From Euwallacea fornicatus (lineage: Eukaryota > Arthropoda > Insecta > Coleoptera > Curculionidae): a DNA stretch of 64,000 nt. Both the position numbers and the translations under genes were made by a program. The DNA is taken from positions 930,001 to 994,000 of the forward strand of contig NC_089579.1 in assembly GCF_040115645.1 (NCBI RefSeq), written 5' to 3'. Under the pieces are notes generated by a model. That model worked only from the letters and a program-made list of their open reading frames with translations, searched no databases and was not told where the DNA came from. Below, one piece after another: positions 13,598 to 26,100 of the stretch (the stretch's first letter is position 1; the number at the start of each line of letters is the position of its first letter).

Positions 13598-14154
13598 TTT
13601 TCTTGCTTAATGTATATTTTGTACTTAAATATCTCACCTTTAAGCAGTGTTTTAGCCGGTATTATTTCTTTGATTTTTACTTTACTCTGCACAACTTTCC
13701 ATCAGTATGAGTACTTGTTCACTCAAAATGTACATTTTTCCGTCACTTACAAGGTAAACTAATAATAATTGCCAAGCTAGATCTTAAGGACTTAAACTAG
13801 GATATTACTCTTTCATTTTTCTTTAGTATTCAGTTGTATTATGTATTTTAAACGTAAGGAGAAACATAGTCTGAGTTTGTACATTTATGTACAGAGTGTA
13901 TCCTCAGGAACGTGAGAACTTATTTTGTGATAGTTTAGGCAAATTTATCTTGGAATTAACAACTCGATGTGTAGCCAGAAAACCACGATTCGGTGCCATT
14001 GTATACTTAGGTTTCAGATCGGTGTAATTTACAGAAATATAGCGGTTTATATTTTTTAAAATATCGAGGTTTAGGTTTATTCGATGGTTCCGTAAGGAAC
14101 CTGAGACATTTTACAAACGATAAGCACACAGATCACGTGAAGCCACATTGATTA
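13598..14154. other. convergent 3' region between Nnt and the ABC transporter
   Basis: 557 nt between the Nnt stop codon and the ABC transporter stop codon, which face each other. The DNA is AT-rich and holds the two 3' UTRs. I see no canonical AATAAA for Nnt on the plus strand here. A minus-strand AATAAA for the transporter is listed separately. No additional gene is seen. Confidence 0.6.
14076..14081 (-). terminator. candidate polyadenylation signal of the ABC transporter
   Basis: The plus-strand TTTATT reads AATAAA on the minus strand. It lies 74 nt downstream of the transporter stop codon, an ordinary spacing for a short insect 3' UTR. The hexamer is seen; its use is inferred. Confidence 0.45.
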
Positions 14155-17100
14155 TCAGTCGTTGTCCAACGCATCGGAGCGCCCCGCAGCCGGAGGATCG
14201 TCCACTCCTGATATCTGTCGATCGAACTGCCGCTCTTCGTAATTCTACAAATGAAGCATCCAAGGTATTTAGGCTATTCCGAGAGGGACGAGACTGGTCA
14301 GCAAAGTTTTAATTTTAGGAGAGGAGAAATAACATTATCAATGGACGTTGCGTGATGTTGGAGTAGTAGTGAACGCACCCGCGAGCGGGAGAAGTTTTGC
14401 CTAAAGCAGAATTTGTAAATTTAGTCCCGACGGCACAGCCCCCGTAATGCCGAAGGACCCTGTATAATCGTTTTCTGTTATGCGCGTGTGCACTAGGCGG
14501 ACATGTCTTACTGGTAGACATTTCAGGCATTTCTCTTCTTGGAGAAACTTCCGACGTCACTCTCTGAAATGCGACACTCTCCTCCGCGGGAAGGAGAGAT
14601 GCTTCGCGGAGGGGGTGTGATCTCCAAGGAAGAAAAAAGGACTAATTGATAAGCCTCAGTTCCCCACCCCAACCCCCACCTTTTCCACTGCTAGTTTGTC
14701 GTCCAATCGGAATATGGAAGAATCCTTTTTCGAGTTTTAGTTTTTCTACGGTGAATCTGAACGTAAAGATTTTTAAGGGTGCAACAATGCAGTTAGAGTC
14801 GCGTTTAACCGATCAATGGAAGGAGCTTTCAACTGCATTAAATCTCTCCCCAGTCCATGGAAGAAGCTATCGAAACTGCACGCACTGGTTTTTTGTTCTC
14901 ATTTTAAGGAGGTTTCAGGGGTTGATTGGGACTGAAACGGCCCGCGAAATTCTGTCGTTCGTTTAACCGGGCTGCATTAGATGCAGATCTCGAACTAGCA
15001 TAGATCGCTATCTAACCGTCACTTGGGTCGTGTGATTGTGTAACTAGCGCTTACGTCATAAATCCAAGAGCAAACCTTTGGCGAAACGCAAACCGTCCCA
15101 AAAGATCGTTCCTACCGACAAAAGTCACGCACCCAATGGAAGGTGCCCCCTACCTGTCTCGCGGTTTCAGTCAAAAAAGCAGCAATGGCAGTGCCAGTCC
15201 TCCTCACCAGCGCCGACAGGTACCCTTCAGGGTTTTGCAACAATACGTAAGGGTGATCAAACTCCACGCATCGCCCCGCATCCATTACCAATATCTGAAA
15301 TTTGCACAACTTAAACGTCCCCGAAGGCAACAGCGTCACTGTTCAAAGACGAACTTTGTCTGAATCCATCACCGTGTGCAGCCTGTGTGCTATAGTGAGT
15401 ACTGTGCAATTGGCAAATTTACTTCTTATGGTCTTCTGAATCAGCTTGTCAGTCCGAGCGTCCAAATTTGCAGTAGCCTCGTCCATTACCAGGATCTTAT
15501 TATTTCTTAAAATTGCGCGAGCCAAACAGATCATCTGCCTCTGTCCGGCACTTATGTTTTGACCACCTTCGGTCATTACTTTGTCCAAGCACGCTAAAAC
15601 CAAAAATGATTCATTTCTTATACGATTACTTAGATTTTGTCGAAGTGAACTCTACCTTTGCCTCTAGTACAGGCGTCTCGGTCTTCGACGTCTGTGAGGG
15701 CCGCTAGCATTTGATCATCGTCGTATTCGTTGAGAGGGTCCAAATTATACCTCAAGGAGCCGTTAAACAGAATTGGTTCCTGAAACGGATATTTTAGCGT
15801 GACCATCGCACTACGCTCACCAGTAACTGCCACCAAGGTGGTTAGCATACCTGAGGAATTATAGAAATTTTCCTCCTCAAGTCGTGCAGACCCAGAACGC
15901 TGATATCCAGGTGATCAACGTAAACTTCCCCTTCATAGCGACATAACCGAAATAACGTCAGGATTAATGACGACTTTCCTGCTCCGCTCCTGCCCACAAT
16001 ACCGATCTGGAATCTCTTACTTTTAACCTCTCCTTCAATCCATTGGGGAAACCAACCTTTTGCTCGGGCAATATAACGATGTTTAAATCCTTCAAAACGG
16101 GCTCGTGCGAGAGGTCGTATCTCATGCTCGTGTCGACAAACTCAATATGGCCCTTTCCAGGCCACGAGGGCGGAGGCTTTCTATCTGGAGCCTGAGATTC
16201 GCTTTCGTTAGTGCGTGAGGAACGCCCTAGAGTACTCACCGAATCTACATCTTGCTCGTGCTCTATTCGTGCGAACTCTAACACCCTTTCCACCGAAGTC
16301 ATTTGGTTCTCCAGCTCCGCCGACTGCCTCATGCCCCACTGAATGAGGCCAGTCAAACCGAGCGCTTGGGTTATCACTAGGCCCACAGTGCCTCCGTAGA
16401 ACCCTACAAGGGCATCGTGAGTGAATGAAAATCAGCATCGGAAACCTCCTTACTCTGAGATGCAAAAACGCAAATGAAACTCACGCATCCGATGAAGAGG
16501 ACCGTGATCCAATCTAGCCAAAGGCTGAAAGCCCTGGAGGTGTACAAGAACATAAACCAGGCGCTGCTGTGAATGTCCTGCAAACGATCGAACTCCTTCA
16601 CCAAAGTCTTCTCCGCTTTGTTTATTCTTATCGTGGACAGTCCTCGTAATGTCGCGTTTAAATGAGCAAATACGGGGCTTCTGGCTGCAAGAGGAGACGA
16701 AGAAGAGTTGACTTTCTTCGTTGATTTTGACAGATCGACCTACATATGCCTTCCAGCCTCTTCACACTCCTGCTGGTCTTCAGGTAGAACCTTCTGAGAT
16801 AATAGAAAATTCCCAGCATGATCACGACGGGTATTAAGAACCAGGCGTTTACCATGCAGACCACACAAATAGCTCCGATCAAATTGAAAATGATCTGTAG
16901 AAGTTTTGCTTTGAGAACAAGAAGTTGATATGCAAATGTAATGGACGACCTGCAGGGTGTCAATGAAGGCCTCCGGCAAGAGCTCATCGACCTGGCTCAG
17001 GTCCTTCGAAAATCTGTTTAGGATCCTCCCTGATGTGTTTTGATGGAAGAAATTCATTGCTGCCAAAACGACGCTCCTCAACATTCGACTGTGAAGGCTG

Positions 17101-20100
17101 TAAGGAAATGTACGGGGTGTTTCTGCGGTGGAATTTTCCTGTTTAAAAGGTCGTCCGATTCTCTTTCCAAAGATGGCTATTGCTGGCATGATGAGCGATC
17201 CTCACATTGCAAATTAAAAATTTATCCATTTCACTTTCACAATCACGGCTGCAGTAAGGAAATAGTTCGAACTGCTGTCCATTAACTTCCACGCTGATGC
17301 GAGTTCTCTCCGACTCGATTTCCCGCATTACTGAGCATTTCTGGCGTTACAACACCCGTTAACAATCCGTTGCCGTAAACCTTGTAAGCAGCACAGACCT
17401 TAATTTTTAGGCGTCCCCGCAAAAAAAAATCGAACGGCGACAAATCTGGCGATCTCGGTGGCCGTTCGACAGCGTCACTTGCACCGGTCCACATTTCTGG
17501 AAATGCGCAAAATCCGAAATGAACTAAAACCACGAGCGATGGAAGGGTGGTCACGTGCTCCGCTGTCGTACCCAAATTAAATTTATTTTTAATATGTCTG
17601 AACGATTAAGGTACGGAATTGAACAAAAGGGCTATCGCAGCGAGTATTGAAATTGTCGAAATATCGCTGGTTAAAAGGGTAATAACTCGTAAAGCGACCG
17701 GACACTTTGGCTTTAAGCAGTTGTTGGAGGAACTCCTACGTAAAGATCGCTCTCCCGCCTGGCCCTTCGGCTCGAGCATGTTCGGATTTCTCTGTGGGCG
17801 CTCAGTGAGGCGGTCACTGCTGTCAGGCAGGACCTCGGGAAGCCCCTGGCCTAACCAGCAGTACTTCACTTAACATCGATTCATGCAGAAAAGGGTGTAA
17901 ATTAAGGGAATGAAAATTATGTTTTGAGTGCCTGAAGTGTGTGATTTGACCCTTTGCAAGGCAAGAGGTTTGTTAGCTTCACAAACGGCTTAGTTTAAAG
18001 CAGCAAATGCTTAACCGCTACGGTCTCCGGACGTTAAGCTCGAGCAAATGTGTCGAAATGAATAAATTTCCAATTTGCAGTAGGGGAATCACGCATTATG
18101 TCGAAGACTAGCTATTTTCAAAAAGAGAGTTCGACGACCCTTCGAACGGGGTGTCGTCCGACCCCGTTCCCGATTTAAAATTTGCAGGGTTGAACGCTCC
18201 CCTCCGCTCAAGGGGTTGAAGGTAGATGTTCGGGGGTAAACCTAAAGGTTTCCTCCCCGGCGGGAAAATTGACGTGTTCATGCGCTTTTCCTTCTAATTA
18301 AATTGAGAATTCTAAACTTGAACCGTTTCGTTGTCGTCGGCCCACCTCGTGGATTGCAATTTCCCTTTCGGGCATCTCCGGAAGTAATTCGAATCTTCCA
18401 AACGTAGAAAAATGCAAAACGGCCCCCGCACAAACTACAATTTTGCCCCCATTCAACCCGCTTTCCCCCTCTGAAGGTACCTGACGCCGTCGCGTCGACG
18501 ATTCGAGGCGTCCTTCACGCGGTGGGCCAAACTGGGTGCTCCCGAAAGGAGGTTCAATCAAAATCGAAACGCAGCTCAGTCAGTTATTTTGCTATCCTGA
18601 CTGAAACGGGGAGTTCCCCTTAAAAGCGTTCAACGCGCCCCCCCCCTTGTAGGGGCCGGTGCAACGCTGTGGGCACCCTTTGGAGTTTTACCTTACCGGT
18701 AAGAAGCGCGGATGCAAATGGAGAAAAAATGTACGCTCCTGAAGACCACAATTGCGATTGTGCCCGCCGTGATGATTGCGTAGATTTTTATGCACGCCCC
18801 TCTATCCAGGTGGTTCCAAAGCCCTTTGGAGCGGTCACTGGAACCTCTTCGTTCTTCCAAATTTACCCTGAACCAGCACATTAAATGGGGGCTAAGTTAG
18901 TTGCGAAGCTGCCTAAAATACCAAAGGCTTAAGAAGAAATCTGCAAAACTGGCCAACGTCTGCGACCCCAGGAACAGGAGGAGCATCAGACATATCTGGC
19001 AGTGGTTGCCTCCGGCGAGGAAGTACTCTTTGTAATTACCGAAGGCCACTGCCCCAGAAGAGCGCATTTCTGGAGTTGCCCTTCGTCCAGGCTAAAATTC
19101 CAATGGTAAACCACTGAAGAAAATAGTGGATACGCACCTTCAAACCCTCAATATCGACAATGCTATTAAACGCAATGCTGGTGTGGGAGATAGCCTTCAG
19201 CATCTTCTCAGTTTCCTTTTCTTCCTCAGGCAGGCTAGTGGCAAGGGTAGCTGCCTCCTCGAATAATAGGGCAAAACTCTCCTCACTCTTCTTCATTTCT
19301 TCGTAAGTCCCTTGCATAGCGATCGTGCCCTCGTTCAAAACGATGATCTTGTCAGCTCTACGTAGATACTGAAGCTGATGCGTCACCAAGACCACTATCT
19401 TGTGCTTCAGGTGTCGCAGCATGCATTCTTCGAATAATTGCCGCCCGACCTGAATCCAAAAATTACTTTCGATTTTCCTGAACTAGTGAAATCCCTTGGG
19501 GAAACTCGAGGAAATTTTACGAGAAACTGCTCGCTTTGCTGCCACGAACCCTCGAAATTTTTAATCTCTCGTTAAGGGCCGTCAGGAACTTCTAATCGTC
19601 ATATCAGATGAAATTCTCAATTGTTACGGGGGTAGTCCCAGAAGTGCCCCACTTGACCCACGGGATGAGGTTTTCAAGCGTGTCACGTCAATGTCCTCGA
19701 GTTGCCAGTTTTAGGAAAAGAAGTTTCAAGAAAGGGGAGGTTGCGTTAAGGGATGAAACTTTCGATATTATCACTGTTTCGATTCGAAGTCATCTTCAGG
19801 TTCCAATCAAGATCAACTTCGTTGATCTAAACCCCACGTCGTTCTGACCCATTCCGATTTGTTGTTGGAAACAAACCTGCTTTTGCCCCAAAACAGTTTT
19901 TATCCAATCAAGAGTTTTGGAAGAAATCGAAATTTTTGAGGAATTTCACTTCCAACGAAAAATGCTTACGTCACTACAGTCAACAGAAAGAATAAGGAAA
20001 TATACGGAGTGTTTAAAAAAGACTCGGCAAAATTTAATGGGGTTAGCTCAGGTTGGGTGATGACCGAGTGGGAGCGGGACTGGGAGAAGTACGGGGGTTG

Positions 20101-23100
20101 GATAAAGACCTGCGTACCCCGGGTCCGCGACTGGTACGAGTAGATACGTGTTAGCTCGGGTTTTCACCGGACACGGCGTGTTCGGGAAATACCTGAAGCG
20201 GAAACCAGTGGAGAGAAGTGCGAAATGTCCGTTTTGTAGCGAAAGGGAGGACACACCGGAGCACACTCTGTGGAGGTGTCCAGAGAGGGAGAGTTGTCGC
20301 GCCGAGACAAGGACGGGGGGCTCGACCTGAACCGAAGTACCATAGGGAGTGAGCTAGTGGAGAGCGAGGAGACATGGATGATATTCGTGGCCTCATAGAG
20401 AGGATCTCGAGGGCCAAGATTGTGAGAGAGAACGAGAGGAAGAAGAGTAGGGTGCGGAGCCGTGCCCGTACCTAGTCCGAGGAAGTCCTGATGAAATGCT
20501 GAGGGGCAGAAGAGGGGAAGTGGGTCTAGTGGGTAAGGTAATGGTCGGTCGAATCCCACGCTACCCGGCCGAAGACCGAGCCGAGTGTCTTAAGAAGATT
20601 CCCCCTCCTCGGAAAAAAAAGGTTTTTTGAATAGAGGTATTGCTTAAGGCATAGAAGCCACGTTGAGCCGGGACCATGTGGGGAAATAACATATTTTCTA
20701 ATTTGTTTTTCCTTCAAGCGATAGATCGGATGCTTCCGGGATTATCCTAGTACTTCACCTGAATATCCACCGCAGATAACGGATCGTCAAAAAGGTATAT
20801 GTCTGCTTCTTTATATACAGCTCTGGCTAAGTTAATCCTGGCCCTTTGACCGCCGCTTAAGGAGGTTCCCCTTTCTCCGACCATAGTCCTATCGCCATAG
20901 GGCAAAAGAGAAAAGTCCCTTTTCAGAGCGCAAGCCCTTATTGTTTGATGGTAGCGTTCCGGGTTGAATGGTTTACCGAACAGTATGTTCTGACGAACTG
21001 TACCTGTGGTAAGTTAAGGTTAAACAGAGAACAAAAGAGGTGTGACCATTACCGGCAAATAACCAAGGTTCTTGCGAGGCATAAGAGACAACACCCGAGA
21101 TTACCAGTTTACCGGTAAAAGGCTCCAATTCGCCCAAGATCAAATTAAGTAGGCACGTCTTCCCCGATCCTACTGTCCCTACTATAGCGATAAGTTGTCC
21201 CTTGGTCATTCGGGTGTTGATATTTTCCAAACAGAGGGACTCGCCTAACAGAAATTGGATATACGAGGTGTTCCGAGAAAGTTGTGCCAAACTTACAAAG
21301 GTTGTGGGACGCACTGCGGTCAACAATTTTACACAAAAATCCCTAATAAAATATGAGTCGTTCTGGCTCTGGGGCCGCTTTTGCGCAAAAGGCTACGACA
21401 TTCAGGTGAACAAAGTAAAAATAATCATTTTTTTTTCAAGTTTATCAAATGCATTGCCAAAACTCGACGTTGTTGATAATTGATTTGGATAGCAACTGCA
21501 GTGAATTACGTGCTTCACATTGGTTTCTTCGGCGGCAACTGCGAAAGTGTTTTCATTTACGCTTGAAGAGCATACAGACATGCATCTGATTCACTGGGAA
21601 GCGAAGTGCGATGCTAGAGAAGCTGAGCGTCTTTTTCCTCACCCTTATCCGAGTCCCCGACATCCGCTTCCAACGATCCACGGTCGATTGGGCAGTTTTA
21701 AACCGGCCGAAGGAGCCGGACATCCACGGCCTGCACGTCTTTGATGAAGAGGTTTCGTACCAAACTGATGAACTACCCACAACTAGCACGCGTGCAATAA
21801 CGAACCTGTCCGTCAAACTGCATGACGGGTACTTAACGAGCAGCCCTCCCGCCCTTGGCGCTTTCAAGGAGTGCAAGTCTGCAAGGTTACTAGCCGTTCT
21901 TGCCGATGGTTTTTGCAAAGCACAGCAAACAACCGACTTTGCTTTCAGATGGCCAGCACGAAATCCAGATTTAAGTCCGTTCGAGTTTACCTCTCGACAT
22001 TACGTTAAGCAGTTGGCGCGACAAACTCCTGCATCAAGCCAAGAGGGCCTGTTCGGAGGAGTGACGGTAGCCCCTCGTGGAACGGGATCCACGCATCGTA
22101 CAAAATGGGGGCGCGATTGAACGATCCAAAGAACGAATTTATGTAGCCAGGTGGGAGATCGTCATTTTAAAATTTAATTTTTTTCTTGTGGTATCTTCAA
22201 TGAAGATGAATTGAACTTGTCGAAGTCTCTTGCTGTCGACGAACTAAAATTACATAGCGGATAAAAATAAACTGAAGCCAAAATGGCTTATTTCTATCAG
22301 TGGTTTTCGTGCAAAAATTGTTCATTGCGCCATTTTCTACAACCTTCTTAAGTTCGGTACAACCTTTTTGGCACGCCCTGTATTTCAACACCAGAGATAA
22401 TTCCATTGCGGTTTAAACCTCTGAACAATTCCGAGAAATGTTCGGGGAGTTAGCAAAATCGCTTCGAAAAATCCAAGAAAGACTTCATTCTTACCATATT
22501 TCGCGCTTCCATGAAAGATGGAAATATGGGCCCCATTCGCAATTTTCGCGGAAGATTCCTGCTCGAGGACGGCTCCCGCGGCCTCAGGACCACGATGCGT
22601 ATCAGCAGCGGTTAAAGAATCAGTGGTGTTCTGTAGGTCACGTTCTTTCTTCAAAATGGATGCCGGTCTGGACCTCTCCCCGGGCAAGGTGCCGATCTCA
22701 AGGTTGGGATCTAAAATGCTGCGATCGCCCACATCCACCTCCACCGTCATCATGAATTCCTGAATCCTTCGTATCGAGACTTTAGTTTCTGCTATCTAAT
22801 ATTTAACGAGTTCATTTGGCAGAGTGACTTGCAGCCGACATAAGGATTACCGCATTCAGTCCCAAAGGAAAATATACCGCACAAGTGGTTCTAATAACTA
22901 GATAGTACCCTGCAATGACGAAAACTCGTTCGGCATTTATGTCATTCCCCAACAGGACGTAGCTCAATACAGTCAGGAAGATGCCGGCCCTTGCGGTGAT
23001 CATTATGAATGACATGGTGATTCCTCGAATGTACGAAGTCAACATCAGCACTTTCAGCTCCTCCCTGCAGAGAAAAATTACTAAAACGCCTCAATCCCAG

Positions 23101-26100
23101 GCTTGAAATCCCACTTTCTCAGTCTGTTAATCACTCCAATGAAGGCATTTTCCCAGGCGTACATTTTGATCACTTGAATTGCCTGAATTACTTCGTTCAT
23201 ATGCCGCACCCTAGCATCGGTCCTCGCCCCGGCCCGGACTCTGAGGTACGACGCGCCCAAACTCATTAAAACTGCAGCAATTCCGCATCACGAAAAAATA
23301 GTAATAAAATTCCTAAATCGACTCACCTTGCAGTGGTGAAATCATCAACACTGCCGTCATTCCGTAAACAGCGGCAACCCCTATTTCTAGATAAATTAAG
23401 AAAGTGATCAGGCAACACTGGAGGGGCGCCAACCACAAGTAATGTAAAAACAATGGGGCCACATTGAACCTGCTAACATCGCTCGACATTAGGTTGATTA
23501 TGTTACCCACAGTGTCCCCTCCCAGGGCCGTGAGTTTTATCCTCAAAGCCTGCAAATTCCGTGCGTTAACGAAGCGTTTTGAAACACCTTAAAATTACCT
23601 TTCTATAGATTAAAGAACAACAAGCGACCCTAATTTGCATTCCTACATGCAGAGCGGCCATGATGCAGGGATGGAAGATGCCCATTGACACGAAGCTGCA
23701 AATCACAATGCACGCAGCGAAGAAGAACGCTTCCGACTTGGAGATGCGGCTTTGGTCCTTGGAGAAGTAGTAAATTGCGCGCATTAAGAACGTTGGGGGA
23801 TGCTGCCTGAAAGGAGAATAAACGCTCGGGGTGGCAAATCGTCGATATTTGAGAATAGAAGTGGGAAACTTGAGAATTCGAATGGTCAAATTGTTCAAAA
23901 ATAATACAGAGCAACGTGCCCTTCAGTAATTCAATAGAAAAATATATGTCTCATCTCAGTTCGTCGTTTTCGGGACTGCCCGGGTCAGCCTCTTCCTTTT
24001 TCCAACTCCCTTAACTGCTACCTGTGTTTCTCGCCCCCGTTTGATCACATCTGGGCACCAGATCATCACTCTAATCGTCTTATCATAATGTCGTTAAGCA
24101 TGGGTATTGTGAAATGGACAGAACGAATACATAAATTCACGAAAATGTCGATGGTCAACTGAATTATGGATTAATGATCCTACACACAGCTTGTTGATAA
24201 CTTTGGGGAGTTGTCTGGTCACTGATGTCCAGTTCTGCATCCGGGCCATCCGAAATGTACGTAGTTTTTCTTAACGTTGCAGAATCAACAGTAAAGGCTT
24301 CGCCGTTACGTTCTTACATTAAGCCGGTGGCAATAGCGATAAAGTCATCCGAATTACTGCTGCTAATCCCTGTAGCTTCACGATTTAGCAACATTTCAGA
24401 TAAAACAGACAAGGATGTATCTTCTTTTACTGCAGCACCTCCGTTTTCTATTTTCACATTTTCCCGCGTTATCCCAGCTTTGCGGAGCAATTTCCAATAG
24501 TGCCTTCTGTTACATTTTGCCAGGCAGTTTTGAGAAAATAAGTAGCATCCAGCGCATCTACACTGGAATTTTAATAAGCCCTGAGAACTATCAACAGATT
24601 CCGTTCTCGAAGATAAATTTTTAACCATAACTGATATTTAAAAAGGTTTAAAATTTTAGGTGATGCCCCGATCCAGAGGTTGAACCATTAACGCGCAGTT
24701 TGATGGTAGAAAAACTCGTTGAACGTCTTTAGGATGAGAACACGCGTTGTCTCAAAAAAACCAAAAATTCTCTTCTTTCTGCTCTGATTCTTCTATCAAA
24801 ATCTCTTAACCATTTTTCCATTATAACAGATGTAATCCGAGCTTTCCTATTACTTTTCCATTTAACAGGTAAATTATCCACATTAATATTTTCTAATGGT
24901 TTTGGTCTTGCGATTTGCCGATTACCACCAACCTTTCCTTTTCTTCATCCATGTTGACGCAATGCTGAATAAGAAGTCTTCCTTTAGGCAACTTTGTACC
25001 GGTGCAGTTCTATGGTTTAAACCTTAAATTTTTGCCCGGGAAAGCGCAAAAATCAAGCCCGTTGCGCCTGCGCCAAAGATATTTCTTAATGAATAATCAT
25101 CAGTTCATCAATGCCTTCGTTTTGTTTAAAAAAACGTTCCACGTTCCTGAATTGACGCTTTCGACCTTCCCAAATAGGGCTTTGAAACTTTGGATTTTTT
25201 CAAGCCACCCAGATGACCCACTGAAATTTACGTATCCCAAACTTTGCGCGATATCTAAGTCGACCTAAGGGCCCTAAAAATATTGAATTAAAAAAAATTA
25301 CTCCCTTGTCTTCTACATTTATCTGACAAAAGAATCCCCTTGTTTTTTCCTTTTACGAATCAATCGTAACAAAGTCTGTCGATATTTAAGCCCTTTGGTT
25401 TTGTAAAGTTTCGTTTCATACGCATGTTACCATTAGAATGCCACTCGTATAATAATTCGTTTCTGCTTTTCGTAATTCCGGCAGCTTATGTGTTTCCTGC
25501 ATCAAATCGTTTTGAAAAATTTCTTATATTAAGTTTCTCCTTGTTATACGTTTCCACTGTGTAAATTTTCTCTTTGAGAGGTAACGTGTCACGTGGCTTG
25601 TGTAGAATTGCCGTGTCTGCGCCGGCCCAATGGAGGATCCGTTCAACGTCACTTATATGCGATTCTGTATAACCGAATCCCGGACAGTGAAAAAGTGTCC
25701 GTTAAACAAATGTCCGTTTATTGGCGGTGTCCGTTAAGTGAGCTTTCGCTGTCCTTAAAAATCGATAGGACTCGCCGTCTTCGAAAAAATCACATTTAAA
25801 ACGCTCAGTGTCTCTATGTCCGTTTCAATTGATTCGCGAACTATCAACTTTTTTTCCAAGATGGCCCCGATTGAAACAAAACAATTAGCGAAGCTGTCAA
25901 AATGACTTAAGTGACGTATTACTTCAAATTGAATCGGTTAATTGTAATGAGTGTTGCGAAAATATTCGAAAATTTTAAGAAAACTTATGTGAAAATAACT
26001 TTTCCTCGAATATCGACGTCGCGTACGCGTATGGGTAAGAAAATTTTAATGTACGTAGCGCTAAGCGGCCACACTTGCAATTGCATCCAAACAGGAGGCA

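Noticed and set aside
13598..14154. Canonical AATAAA for Nnt
   Set aside because: None was seen on the plus strand in the convergent 3' region; a variant hexamer may be used.
20543..20570. tRNA or tRNA-derived SINE, because GGTCGAATCCCAC resembles a T-arm
   Set aside because: No acceptor, D or anticodon arm is present, and the block lies in a LINE 3' UTR shared with 44.4 kb.
21611..22120. Intact 169-codon gene on the plus strand
   Set aside because: Only a short stretch (RWPARNPDLSPFEF) is transposase-like, and it is a decayed remnant between TIRs.
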